From Pelagovum pacificum (GTDB lineage Bacteria; Pseudomonadota; Alphaproteobacteria; Rhodobacterales; Rhodobacteraceae), in NCBI RefSeq assembly GCF_016134045.1, contig NZ_CP065915.1, forward strand, positions 372,001 to 436,000: a stretch of DNA of 64,000 nucleotides. The letters run 5' to 3'. The translations under genes and the position numbers were made by a program. Positions 32,831 to 40,895 of the stretch are shown in pieces. Under the pieces are notes generated by a model. The model ran no database searches and was not told where the DNA came from. It saw nothing but the letters and a program-made list of their open reading frames with translations. Positions within the stretch are counted from its first letter, which is position 1. Each line of letters begins with the position of its first letter.

Positions 32831-33270
32831 TGCGCACATTCTTCGGCTTTCTCAGCGGACTCGTGTTCGGCGTCGGCCTCGTCATTTCCGGCATGTCGGA
32901 CCCGGCAAAGGTGCTGAATTTCCTAGACGTCGCCGGCACGTGGGACCCGAGCCTCGCCTTCGTCATGGGCGGCGCGACCCTCACGGCCTTCATTGGCTAC
33001 CGCCTCGTATGGCGGCGCCCGAAGCCGGTGCTCGACACCAGCTTCGACGTCCCGAAGGCGACACACATCGACCCCGATCTCGTCGTCGGATCGGCGATGT
33101 TCGGCATCGGCTGGGGCATCGGCGGCTTCTGCCCGGGCCCGGCCTGGACCGCGCTGCCATTGCTCGAGCCGGGCACGATCATCTTCATCATCGCCATGCT
33201 GGCCGGTCTCTGGCTTGGCCTGCAGGCGAAAGCAGGACAAATTCTAACCAAGGTCGGATCAACGAGATGA
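32830..33270 (+). CDS. YeeE/YedE family sulfur transporter, second half
   Basis: 146 residues with four membrane helices: SGLVFGVGLVISGM near the start, and GIGWGIGGFCPGPAW holding the conserved Cys of this half. Complements the preceding subunit. Overlaps the persulfide dioxygenase start by four bases (ATGA), so the whole series is translationally linked. Confidence 0.9.
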   Translation: MRTFFGFLSGLVFGVGLVISGMSDPAKVLNFLDVAGTWDPSLAFVMGGATLTAFIGYRLVWRRPKPVLDTSFDVPKATHIDPDLVVGSAMFGIGWGIGGFCPGPAWTALPLLEPGTIIFIIAMLAGLWLGLQAKAGQILTKVGSTR

Positions 33271-34193
33271 GCGTTTCGAAACTGAAGCAAAGGGTCGTGC
33301 GGCATTCGCCCTCGACCGGAGCGGGCAGCCCCGACGTCTGGGGCGTCTATGAGCCGGACACCGGGTCCATCCAGTATATCTGCGCTGATCCGGCGACGAA
33401 GCAGGCCGCACTGATCGACGTCGCCTGGAACTTCGATCCCAAGCACTACCGCTTCTCGACCGGCAGCATGGACCAGGTGCTCGACATCGTGAAGGAGAAC
33501 GGCCTGACCGTCGCCTGGGTGCTCGACACGCACCCGCACGCCGACCACGTCATGGCCTCCGCCCACCTCAAGCAGGTGACGGGCGCGCCCAACGCGATCG
33601 GGGCGCTGGTGCCGAAAATCGCGCAGATCTGGGCCGACATCTACAACATGCAGGGCGTTTTCGAGCCGGCCCGCGATTTCGATCACCTGTTCGAGGAGGG
33701 CGAGACCTTCAAGCTCGGTGACCTCGACGTGTCGGTGATGCTGTCGCCCGGCCACACGCTCGGCTCGATCACCTATGTCTGCGGGGACGCGGCCTTTACC
33801 CACGACACGCTGATGCAGCCGGACGCCGGCACCTCGCGCGCCGACTTCCCGGGCGGCAATTCTTCTGAGCTTTGGGAGTCGATCCAGGCCATCCTCGCGT
33901 TGCCGGGCGACACCCGCCTGTTCGTCGGCCACGATTACGGCACGAAGGACCGGGACGAACCCGCGTGGGAAGCGACCGTCGCCGAGCACAGGGCGAACAA
34001 CAAGCACGTGAAGGACGGCACGAAGCGTGAGGACTGGATCAAGATCCGCGACGACCGTGACGCCACCCTGGCGCTGCCCGATCGCATCCTCGCCGCGCTC
34101 CAGATCAACCTGCGTGGCGGGCGTCTCCCGCCCGCTGAGGATGACGGCCGTGTCTACCTCAAACTCCCCGTGAACTATTTCGGAAAGGACTGA
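33267..34193 (+). CDS. blh: ETHE1-like persulfide dioxygenase (Blh-type)
   Basis: 308 residues. Metallo-beta-lactamase fold. The metal motif is H89-x-H91-x-D93-H94 in DTHPHADHV, followed by PGHTLGSITYVCGDAAFTHDTL and a GHDYGTK loop. ETHE1/Blh enzymes oxidise glutathione persulfide to sulfite with oxygen and a mononuclear iron. Start ATG 33267 gives the usual length. Its BigR-type repressor, YeeE pair and rhodanese neighbours confirm the role. Sulfite produced here may leave through the SulP transporter. Confidence 0.9.
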   Translation: MSVSKLKQRVVRHSPSTGAGSPDVWGVYEPDTGSIQYICADPATKQAALIDVAWNFDPKHYRFSTGSMDQVLDIVKENGLTVAWVLDTHPHADHVMASAHLKQVTGAPNAIGALVPKIAQIWADIYNMQGVFEPARDFDHLFEEGETFKLGDLDVSVMLSPGHTLGSITYVCGDAAFTHDTLMQPDAGTSRADFPGGNSSELWESIQAILALPGDTRLFVGHDYGTKDRDEPAWEATVAEHRANNKHVKDGTKREDWIKIRDDRDATLALPDRILAALQINLRGGRLPPAEDDGRVYLKLPVNYFGKD

Positions 34194-34196
34194 TCC

Positions 34197-34580
34197 TTGG
34201 CCAATTCCATGAAAGACCTCGTCGCGGACGCGCGCACCCGCGTCTCCACCGTCTCTCCCGCCGACGCGATGTCGGCAGCCGGGGAGGGCGCCCTGATCCT
34301 CGACGTCCGCGAACCGGCGGAGCTTGAATCGAACGGTCGTGTCGCCGGGGCCCTGAACGTGCCGCGCGGCATCCTCGAGACCCGCGCCGACGAGAGCATG
34401 CCGACCGCTGAAGCGTCCCTCGTGGCGCAGAAATCGGGCGGCACGGTGCATGTGCTCTGCGCATCCGGCGGCCGCGCGGCACTCGCCGCCGATACATTGC
34501 GCGGCATGGGCTACGAAGCGACCATCATCGAAGGCGGCATCCAGGGCTGGATCTCCGCCGGACTTCCCGTCGAAGGATAA
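34197..34580 (+). CDS. Rhodanese domain sulfurtransferase
   Basis: 127 residues. Single rhodanese domain with LDVREPAELESNG and active-site loop C88-ASGGR. It moves sulfane sulfur between carriers and would form or consume persulfide around the dioxygenase. I chose the TTG start at 34197-34199 because GGAAAGGA lies 8 bp upstream; the ATG at 34209 has no ribosome site. Confidence 0.85.
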   Translation: MANSMKDLVADARTRVSTVSPADAMSAAGEGALILDVREPAELESNGRVAGALNVPRGILETRADESMPTAEASLVAQKSGGTVHVLCASGGRAALAADTLRGMGYEATIIEGGIQGWISAGLPVEG

Positions 34581-34587
34581 GAAACCA

Positions 34588-36375
34588 ATGCGCCCGGCTT
34601 CCTACTTCCCCTTTCTCGAATGGGGCAGAACCTACGACCGCCGGGCGCTGGTGAGCGACGGGCTGGCCGCCGTGATCGTCACGATCATGCTGATCCCGCA
34701 GTCGCTGGCCTACGCGATGCTCGCCGGGCTGCCGCCGGTGATGGGGCTCTATGCCTCGATCCTGCCGCTCGTCGCCTACGCAATGTTTGGGACGAGCCGC
34801 ACGCTGGCCGTCGGGCCGGTCGCGGTCGTCTCGCTCCTCACCGCGACGGCCGCGGGGGCGGTCGCGGACCCCGGCAGCGCGGAATATATCACGGCGGCGA
34901 TCACGCTGGCGGTGCTGTCCGGTGTGATCCTTCTGGTCATGGGACTGCTGCGGCTGGGCTTCGTGACGAACCTGCTGTCGCACCCCGTGATCTCTGGTTT
35001 CATCACCGCGTCGGGCATCCTGATCGCGGCGAGCCAGCTGCGCCACATCCTCGGCGTCGATGCGGGTGGGCATACGCTGGTCGAGATCGTGACGGCACTT
35101 GCCCGCGCGATCCCCGACATTAACCTGCCGACCTTGCTGATCGGCGCGGCCACCACCGCCTTCCTCTTCTGGGCCCGCAGCAAGCTTAAGCCGACCCTCG
35201 TCCGTCTCGGACTGGGGGAGGGCACCGCCGCCCTGCTGGCCCGGACCGGTCCGGTGCTCGCCGTTGTCGTCTCGATCCTGTCGGTCGTTCTGTTCGACCT
35301 CGGCGCAAGAGGTGTCGCCACGGTCGGCGAGGTGCCGCAGGGCCTGCCGCCGCTGTCGCTGCCACCGCTCGATCCGCAGCTTTGGAGCACGCTGCTCCCC
35401 GCCGCGTTCCTGATCTCCATCATCGGCTTCGTCGAGTCCGTCTCGGTCGCCCAGACCCTCGCCGCCAAGCGCCGCCAGTCGATCCGTCCGGATCAGGAGT
35501 TGATCGGCCTCGGCATGTCGAACCTCGCCGCCGCGTTCTCGGGCGGCTATCCGGTCACCGGCGGCTTCGCGCGGTCGGTCGTGAACTTCGATGCCGGGGC
35601 GGAGACGCCCGCTGCCGGTGCCTACACGGCAATAGGCATCGCGCTCGCCTCTCTGTTCCTGACCCCGCTGCTGAGAGAGCTGCCGGTTGCGGTCCTTGCG
35701 GCGACGATCATCGTGGCGGTCCTGTCGTTGGTCGACCTCAAGACACTGCGTCGGACCTGGACCTACTCGCGCTTCGACTTCGCTGCGATGGCCGGCACGA
35801 TCGTCGTCACACTGGCCGTCGGGGTCGAGCTCGGCATCATGACCGGCGTCGGCCTGTCGCTGCTGCTGCACCTCTGGAAGAGCTCCCGGCCCCATATCGC
35901 CGAAATCGGACAGGTGCCCGGCACCCGGCATTTCCGCAACATCCGCCGCCACGACGTCGCCTGTGCCGAGCATGTGCTGTCCCTGCGCATCGACGAGAGC
36001 CTCTGGTTCGGCAACGCCCGTGCCGTCGAGGACGTGATCCAGCAGGGGATCGCGGCGCGCCCCGACGTGCGCCACCTCGTGCTCGACTTCGCGGCTGTGA
36101 ACTCTGTCGATGCGAGCGCGCTGGAAAGCCTGGAGCTGATCGGGCACCGGCTGTCGGACCAGGGCGTCGCGATGCACCTGTCCGAGGTGAAAGGCCCGGT
36201 GATGGATCGCCTCGCGCGTTCGGCGTTCCTCGATCATCTCACCGGTCAGGTCTACCTCTCCCACCATGAGGCGATGTCGGCCCTCGCGCCCGAGGTGACC
36301 GAAACTGCGGACCGGTCAGTTTTCACGCCCATCGACTGCTCTCGCCCGTTTCCCGAGCGCCAGACCTCGCGCTAG
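34588..36375 (+). CDS. SulP family anion transporter with STAS domain
   Basis: 595 residues. About 10-12 membrane helices; SulP signature region IPQSLAYAMLAGLPPVMGLY near residues 30-50, and a C-terminal cytoplasmic STAS domain from about 445 on (LRIDESLWFGNARAVEDVI, LDFAAVNSVDASALESLE). Class members carry sulfate, bicarbonate or other anions. In this operon it most likely exports or exchanges sulfite or sulfate made by persulfide oxidation. Start ATG 34588, 7 bp after the rhodanese stop. Confidence 0.9.
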   Translation: MRPASYFPFLEWGRTYDRRALVSDGLAAVIVTIMLIPQSLAYAMLAGLPPVMGLYASILPLVAYAMFGTSRTLAVGPVAVVSLLTATAAGAVADPGSAEYITAAITLAVLSGVILLVMGLLRLGFVTNLLSHPVISGFITASGILIAASQLRHILGVDAGGHTLVEIVTALARAIPDINLPTLLIGAATTAFLFWARSKLKPTLVRLGLGEGTAALLARTGPVLAVVVSILSVVLFDLGARGVATVGEVPQGLPPLSLPPLDPQLWSTLLPAAFLISIIGFVESVSVAQTLAAKRRQSIRPDQELIGLGMSNLAAAFSGGYPVTGGFARSVVNFDAGAETPAAGAYTAIGIALASLFLTPLLRELPVAVLAATIIVAVLSLVDLKTLRRTWTYSRFDFAAMAGTIVVTLAVGVELGIMTGVGLSLLLHLWKSSRPHIAEIGQVPGTRHFRNIRRHDVACAEHVLSLRIDESLWFGNARAVEDVIQQGIAARPDVRHLVLDFAAVNSVDASALESLELIGHRLSDQGVAMHLSEVKGPVMDRLARSAFLDHLTGQVYLSHHEAMSALAPEVTETADRSVFTPIDCSRPFPERQTSR

Positions 36376-36409
36376 TGTCGCTGCCGTAAGATGCGGACGG
36401 GAGATTGCG

Positions 36410-37942
36410 ATGAACAGGGCACTGAAAGTGCCGGCCTTGGCCGTGGCCATCGCGGGTCTGCTCTGCCAGATTGCCCCCGCACAGACGGAGGTGACCGTGC
36501 CGCGACTTCGACCGCTGGACTTCGCGCCGTTCGAGGAAGCGCTTGCGACCAGAACAGGTGCCACGGAGGCGCTTGAACCGCTGCCGGGCATTCCCGAACT
36601 CCAACGCCGGATGGACGCGGGAGAGCTGACGTCCGAGGCGCTCGTCCGGCATCTGATCGACCGTATCCGGCGGCACGACGAGGACCTGCGCACCTTCCTC
36701 GAACTGAACCCGGAGGTTCTGGACGAGGCACGCCGCGCCGATGCGGCGCGCGCGGAAAACGGTGCGATCGGCCCGCTGCACGGCATCCCGGTGGCGCTGA
36801 AGGACAACATCGCCACGCGCGGCCCGCTGCATACCACCGCTGGCGCGGAGCTGATGCTGGACAATGTCGAACCCGCCGACGCCCGGTTGGTCGACCGGTT
36901 GCGCGACGCGGGGGCGGTGATCCTCGGCAAGACGAACCTTTCCGAATGGGCAGGGGTCCTGACGATGGGGCCGAAGATCGGCGGCGTCTCCGCCGTTGGC
37001 GGGGCAGGGACCAACCCGTTCGGCGACTACCCCACGGGCGGATCGAGCTCCGGCTCCGCCGGCAGCGTCGCGGCGGATTTTGCGGTCGTCAGCGTCGGGT
37101 CGGAAACGTCGGGCTCCCTGATCGTCCCCGCCGCATGGCACAGCGTCGTCGCGATGAAACCGAGCCGGGATGTCGTGAGCGGACAGGGCATCTTGCCGCT
37201 CCTCTTCAACAACGATTCCGCCGGACCGATGGCGCGAAACGTGACGGACCTTGCGCTTCTTCTCGCTGCGATGGATGAGACGGACACCGACTATGCCGCC
37301 GCGCTTTCGTCGGATGCGCTGCGGGGCGTGACGGTGGGTGTGCTGACCGCCGACCTGTTGTCGCCCGAGAACGAAGAACCGCTGGGCCGGATCGCGACGA
37401 CCCTTGCCGAGGCCGGGGCCTTGTCGGTCGATGCAGACTTCCCCGATCCGGAACACGCGCTGGCGCTGTTTCCAATGCTGCTCGCCGGAGGTGTGCGGTT
37501 CGACATGGCGGCGGCGATCGCGGCGCGGCGGCCGGACATCACTTCGGCGCAGGCGCTCTTCGATTACAACGCCGTCGACCCGGATCGCCGGGTGCCGTTC
37601 GGCCAGCAACTCCTCGGCACCGAGATCATCCTTGGCACCGGCCTCGAGCGGGACCGGTTCGAGGAACTCGCGGACGCTCTCACACGAGCCGCGACCGGTC
37701 AGCTTGACGAGGCGTTCGACAAGTCCGGCGCCGACGTGCTGTTCAGCATCGACAACCTGCATTCGCAGATTTACGCGACCGCCGGCTACCCCGCGATCAC
37801 CGTGCCCCTCGGCGCGCGACCAACGGGAATGCCCGTCGGCGTCACCCTGATCGGTCGGGGCGGGGCCGACGCGTCGCTGATCGGCTATGCCTTCGCGTTC
37901 GAACAGGCATCGCAGCTGCGCCTCGTTCCGGACCTCCCCTGA
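36410..37942 (+). CDS. Secreted amidase (amidase signature family)
   Basis: 510 residues. Signal peptide of about 24 residues ending APA before QTEV. Catalytic triad of the amidase signature fold: K131 (ALKDNI), cis-Ser in GGSSSGS (S212-S214) and nucleophile S236 (GSETSGSL). It therefore hydrolyses an amide in the periplasm or outside. Family members include peptide amidases and fatty-acid amide hydrolases. It follows the sulfide operon by 34 bp but its export suggests a separate function. Confidence 0.87.
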   Translation: MNRALKVPALAVAIAGLLCQIAPAQTEVTVPRLRPLDFAPFEEALATRTGATEALEPLPGIPELQRRMDAGELTSEALVRHLIDRIRRHDEDLRTFLELNPEVLDEARRADAARAENGAIGPLHGIPVALKDNIATRGPLHTTAGAELMLDNVEPADARLVDRLRDAGAVILGKTNLSEWAGVLTMGPKIGGVSAVGGAGTNPFGDYPTGGSSSGSAGSVAADFAVVSVGSETSGSLIVPAAWHSVVAMKPSRDVVSGQGILPLLFNNDSAGPMARNVTDLALLLAAMDETDTDYAAALSSDALRGVTVGVLTADLLSPENEEPLGRIATTLAEAGALSVDADFPDPEHALALFPMLLAGGVRFDMAAAIAARRPDITSAQALFDYNAVDPDRRVPFGQQLLGTEIILGTGLERDRFEELADALTRAATGQLDEAFDKSGADVLFSIDNLHSQIYATAGYPAITVPLGARPTGMPVGVTLIGRGGADASLIGYAFAFEQASQLRLVPDLP

Positions 37943-38097
37943 CGACAGTCGCAGCGCGATAGCCGGCCCGATCTGCCTGCCGACCGGGCATGCCGCGACC
38001 GCAAAGGTGGCGAGCGGACAACCGGGACGGGCTTAACACTTCATTTTCGCTCCGGCCTGTCCTACGACTTTCGGATTGACTGCAGCGAGATATTTCA

Positions 38098-39090
38098 ATG
38101 GCTTCGAATTTGCGTGCGAGGACCCGTGCCTTCGCGGTGGCGGACAACAATATTGCCACCTTCCACCTTTTGCTGACCCTCGCCTTGTGGATCGGTGCCC
38201 TGTGGATCGGCACGGCGGGCTTTGGCAATCCGGTATTCATGGCGGTGTCGGTCGTGATCTTCGTCGCGGCCTCGGTCCGGCTCTTCGGCGTCCAGCATGA
38301 CAACGGGCACTACGCCTATTTCACCACCCGCAAGGCCAACGTCATCAGCGGCGTGATCCTCGGCGCCTTCACGGCGAACCCGTTCCACACGATGCGCTAC
38401 AACCACAACCGCCACCACGCCCACATCGGCAATCTCGACGAGATGGACAGCCACGAGGTGACGACCTGGACCGTCGCGCAATGGCGGGCCGCCAGCCCGA
38501 TGGCTCGGCTCGGCTACCGGCTTTACCGGTCGCCTCTGTCGATCGGGCTCATCGGGCCGCTGTTCATCTTCTTCATCCGCTACCGCGTACCTAAGAACGC
38601 CCGGAAGGTCGGGCTCTGGGACTGCGCGATGCAGAACGCGCTGATGGTGACTCTGTGGCTTTCCGTCTTCGCGATCGGAGGCTGGCGGGCGAGCGTCGTC
38701 CAGGCGCTGGGCTCTTTCTCGGCGGCGATCGTCGGCACGTTGATGGTCTACGCAGGCCATAACCACGAAGAGACGTACTGGCGCGACGCCGCGAACGTCG
38801 ACTTCGAAGACGCGGCGCTGAAAGGCGCCTCAGTCCTCGAACTCGGGCCGGTCTTCGACTTCATGTCCTTCAACTTCGCTTACCACGATCTGCACCACCT
38901 GAACTCTCGTGTGCCCTGCTATCGTCTGCGCGCCTGCCACAATGCACTGCGCGACGAGCTGGAGCCGACGCGCCTCGGCCTGTGGGAGGCGCTGGGCTCG
39001 CTCCGCTGGAAGCTTTGGGACGAGGACCGGCAACGCATGGTACGCTTCGCCGACGTGCGGGCGGAGGCGGGGGAGATGCGCCATGTCTGA
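38098..39090 (+). CDS. Fatty acid desaturase-like membrane protein
   Basis: 330 residues. Three histidine boxes: H67-DNGH71, H103-NRHHAH109 and YHDLHH (H263, H266, H267). Two pairs of membrane helices surround them. This is the membrane desaturase/hydroxylase fold with a di-iron site acting on acyl chains or related lipids. The nearest known group is unclear, so sphingolipid, carotenoid or acyl-lipid desaturation are all possible. Start ATG 38098 has only a weak ribosome site. Overlaps the next gene's start by 8 bp. Confidence 0.87.
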   Translation: MASNLRARTRAFAVADNNIATFHLLLTLALWIGALWIGTAGFGNPVFMAVSVVIFVAASVRLFGVQHDNGHYAYFTTRKANVISGVILGAFTANPFHTMRYNHNRHHAHIGNLDEMDSHEVTTWTVAQWRAASPMARLGYRLYRSPLSIGLIGPLFIFFIRYRVPKNARKVGLWDCAMQNALMVTLWLSVFAIGGWRASVVQALGSFSAAIVGTLMVYAGHNHEETYWRDAANVDFEDAALKGASVLELGPVFDFMSFNFAYHDLHHLNSRVPCYRLRACHNALRDELEPTRLGLWEALGSLRWKLWDEDRQRMVRFADVRAEAGEMRHV

Positions 39091-39787
39091 GAATTCGCGG
39101 GACGAGATGGTCCTGTCCTACACGCGCGTGCGCATGGCGCTCGGCGTGCTGGGGCTGATGCTGCCGGTCGTTCTCATCATCGGCGGCCTGCTGGAAGAGC
39201 CGGGGATCGAGCCGACGATCAGCGACTTCTTCCACACGACATATCGGGACATCTATGTTGGCACGCTCTGCTCCATCGGAGTGTTCCTGATCTCCTACCG
39301 GGGCTATCGGCGCGAACCGGGAGAGATCATCGACGACGACTGGCTCGCCACGGCGGCGGGGGCGTCGGCCTTCGGCATGGCGCTGCTGCCGACGGCCAGC
39401 CGCACGGGCGAGATCGCGACGGTCAGCCAGCGTTACCTCGGCATGTCGGTGACGCCGGTGGCGCATTACCTCTGCGCGCTGGTTTTCTTCGCGTCGCTGG
39501 CGGCCTTCTGTTTCATCAAGTTCGCGCGCACCGCGCGTCCGGCCCGGCGGCGCATCTACATCTTCAGCGGTTGGGTGATCCTCGCCTCGCTTGCGGCGAC
39601 CTCGGTCGCGGCGGCTTTCAAGAACTACATCGGCGGGGAGGGGGCGCGGATCGTGCTCGAATACCGGCTGATCTTCTGGTTCGAGGCCGTGGGCGTCTGG
39701 GCCTTCGGCCTGTCCTGGCTGGTCAAGAGCCGCGCCGACCTGCTCCTGCTCCACAAGGCGGAGTCGATGGCGACCGGCAAGGGCTGA
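39083..39787 (+). CDS. Polytopic membrane protein paired with desaturase
   Basis: 234 residues, about six membrane helices (18-38, 55-68, 82-100, 125-145, 155-178 and 190-210). No motif I know; possibly DUF998-like. Start ATG 39083-39085 lies inside the end of the desaturase gene, showing strong translational coupling, which suggests a partner or accessory role in the same membrane lipid process. Confidence 0.65.
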   Translation: MSENSRDEMVLSYTRVRMALGVLGLMLPVVLIIGGLLEEPGIEPTISDFFHTTYRDIYVGTLCSIGVFLISYRGYRREPGEIIDDDWLATAAGASAFGMALLPTASRTGEIATVSQRYLGMSVTPVAHYLCALVFFASLAAFCFIKFARTARPARRRIYIFSGWVILASLAATSVAAAFKNYIGGEGARIVLEYRLIFWFEAVGVWAFGLSWLVKSRADLLLLHKAESMATGKG

Positions 39788-39792
39788 CCCGC

Positions 39793-40725
39793 TCAGGGTT
39801 TCGCCATCCCGTCCATGACGAGCGTGAGCAGCCGCTCGGCGAGCGGACTGATCGGCCGGCTCCGGTGGCGGATCAGATGGTAGGGCGACAGCAAAAGCCC
39901 GGGGGTCACCGGTAGCTCCACGAAGGCGCCGCGCCCGGTGCCGCAAATCAGGTCGCCGACTTCGCGGGCGACCGGCGCGATCGCGTCCGACGTGCGGATG
40001 TGGGCCATCGACACCAGCAGCGAGGCGGAATTCAGGATCTCGCGCGGCGGCGCGATTCCGGCGGAGAGCCACGCGTCCTCGACCCCCTGCCGCAGCGGGG
40101 TGCCGGGGGCCATGATAACCCAGCCATAGCCGTCGAGGTCCCGGATCGTCAGCGGTCCCCGGTCGAGCAACGGATGCCCCACGCGGACGAGGAAGCGCAC
40201 GTCTTCCTCGTGGCCGCGCAGTATTTCGAACATCTGGGAATCGGTCTGCGAGGGGACGCGGCACAGCGTGAAGTCGAACTCCCCCGCGTCCAGCCCGGTC
40301 ATGAGTCGCCCGCTCGGCCCGACTTCGAGGTGCACTTCCGCCGCCCGCGCCTCCGGCGTCAGGGCCTGGATCGCGGGAACGACATGCGCCACCGCGGCGC
40401 CGGTGACCGCCCCGACCCGCACGCTGCCGCGCCGCCCCTCGCGCACGGCGGCAAGTTCCGCCTCCGCCTCGTCGATGCCGGAGAGGATCCAGCCGGCCCG
40501 CCGGGCGAGAACCTCGCCCGAAGCGGTGGCCTGCATGCCCTTGGGATGACGCCGAAACAGCGGCTCGCCGACCAGCCGCTCGATCTCCGCCAGCATCCGC
40601 GAGGCGGCGGGCTGCGTCATCGACAGCATGTCCGCGGCGACCGAAAGCTGCCCGTATTGCGAGATCGCCTGCAGCAGCCGGTAGTGCCGGAGTCGCAGTT
40701 GGGAAAGAGTGTCGGAGTTCGCCAT
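39793..40725 (-). CDS. LysR-family regulator, probably of L-arabinose oxidation
   Basis: 310 residues. N-terminal winged helix (about 8-68) with the LysR signature (QLSVAADMLSMTQPAASRMLAEIE), then the two-lobed inducer-binding domain. Divergent from the L-arabinonate dehydratase operon. It resembles GbpR/DgaR-type regulators found beside sugar oxidation genes. Start ATG 40723-40725; ATG 40741-40743 would add six residues. Confidence 0.87.
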   Translation of the reverse strand: MANSDTLSQLRLRHYRLLQAISQYGQLSVAADMLSMTQPAASRMLAEIERLVGEPLFRRHPKGMQATASGEVLARRAGWILSGIDEAEAELAAVREGRRGSVRVGAVTGAAVAHVVPAIQALTPEARAAEVHLEVGPSGRLMTGLDAGEFDFTLCRVPSQTDSQMFEILRGHEEDVRFLVRVGHPLLDRGPLTIRDLDGYGWVIMAPGTPLRQGVEDAWLSAGIAPPREILNSASLLVSMAHIRTSDAIAPVAREVGDLICGTGRGAFVELPVTPGLLLSPYHLIRHRSRPISPLAERLLTLVMDGMAKP

Positions 40726-40730
40726 ACCGC

Positions 40731-40762
40731 GCATGTTATGCACTTATCGGAAATTGGCAATT
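40731..40762 (+). promoter_or_regulatory. Inverted repeats between LysR gene and arabinose operon
   Basis: GCAT-GTT-ATGC (40731-40741) and AATTG-G-CAATT (40752-40762). The second partly overlaps a possible -35 (TTGAAT, 40761-40766), with a 17-base spacer to TAGCCT. Likely LysR binding region. Confidence 0.45.
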
Positions 40763-40895
40763 GAATGGTATGCGCCTCGCGCGTAGCCTTCGCGCCGATA
40801 GGGAGGAGACCCCGCGCAGCCGTCACCGGCCTGCGGACATGTGCTCCTGCCCGGACACCGGGGTGGTCTCCACCCTCATCAAGACTGGATGGACG

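Noticed and set aside
34525-36267. 580-codon minus-strand frame opposite the SulP gene
   Set aside because: Low-complexity Arg/Asp/Gln translation. The SulP reading has clear membrane helices and a STAS domain.
36323-37762. Long minus-strand frame opposite the amidase
   Set aside because: No domain visible; the amidase triad on the plus strand is complete.
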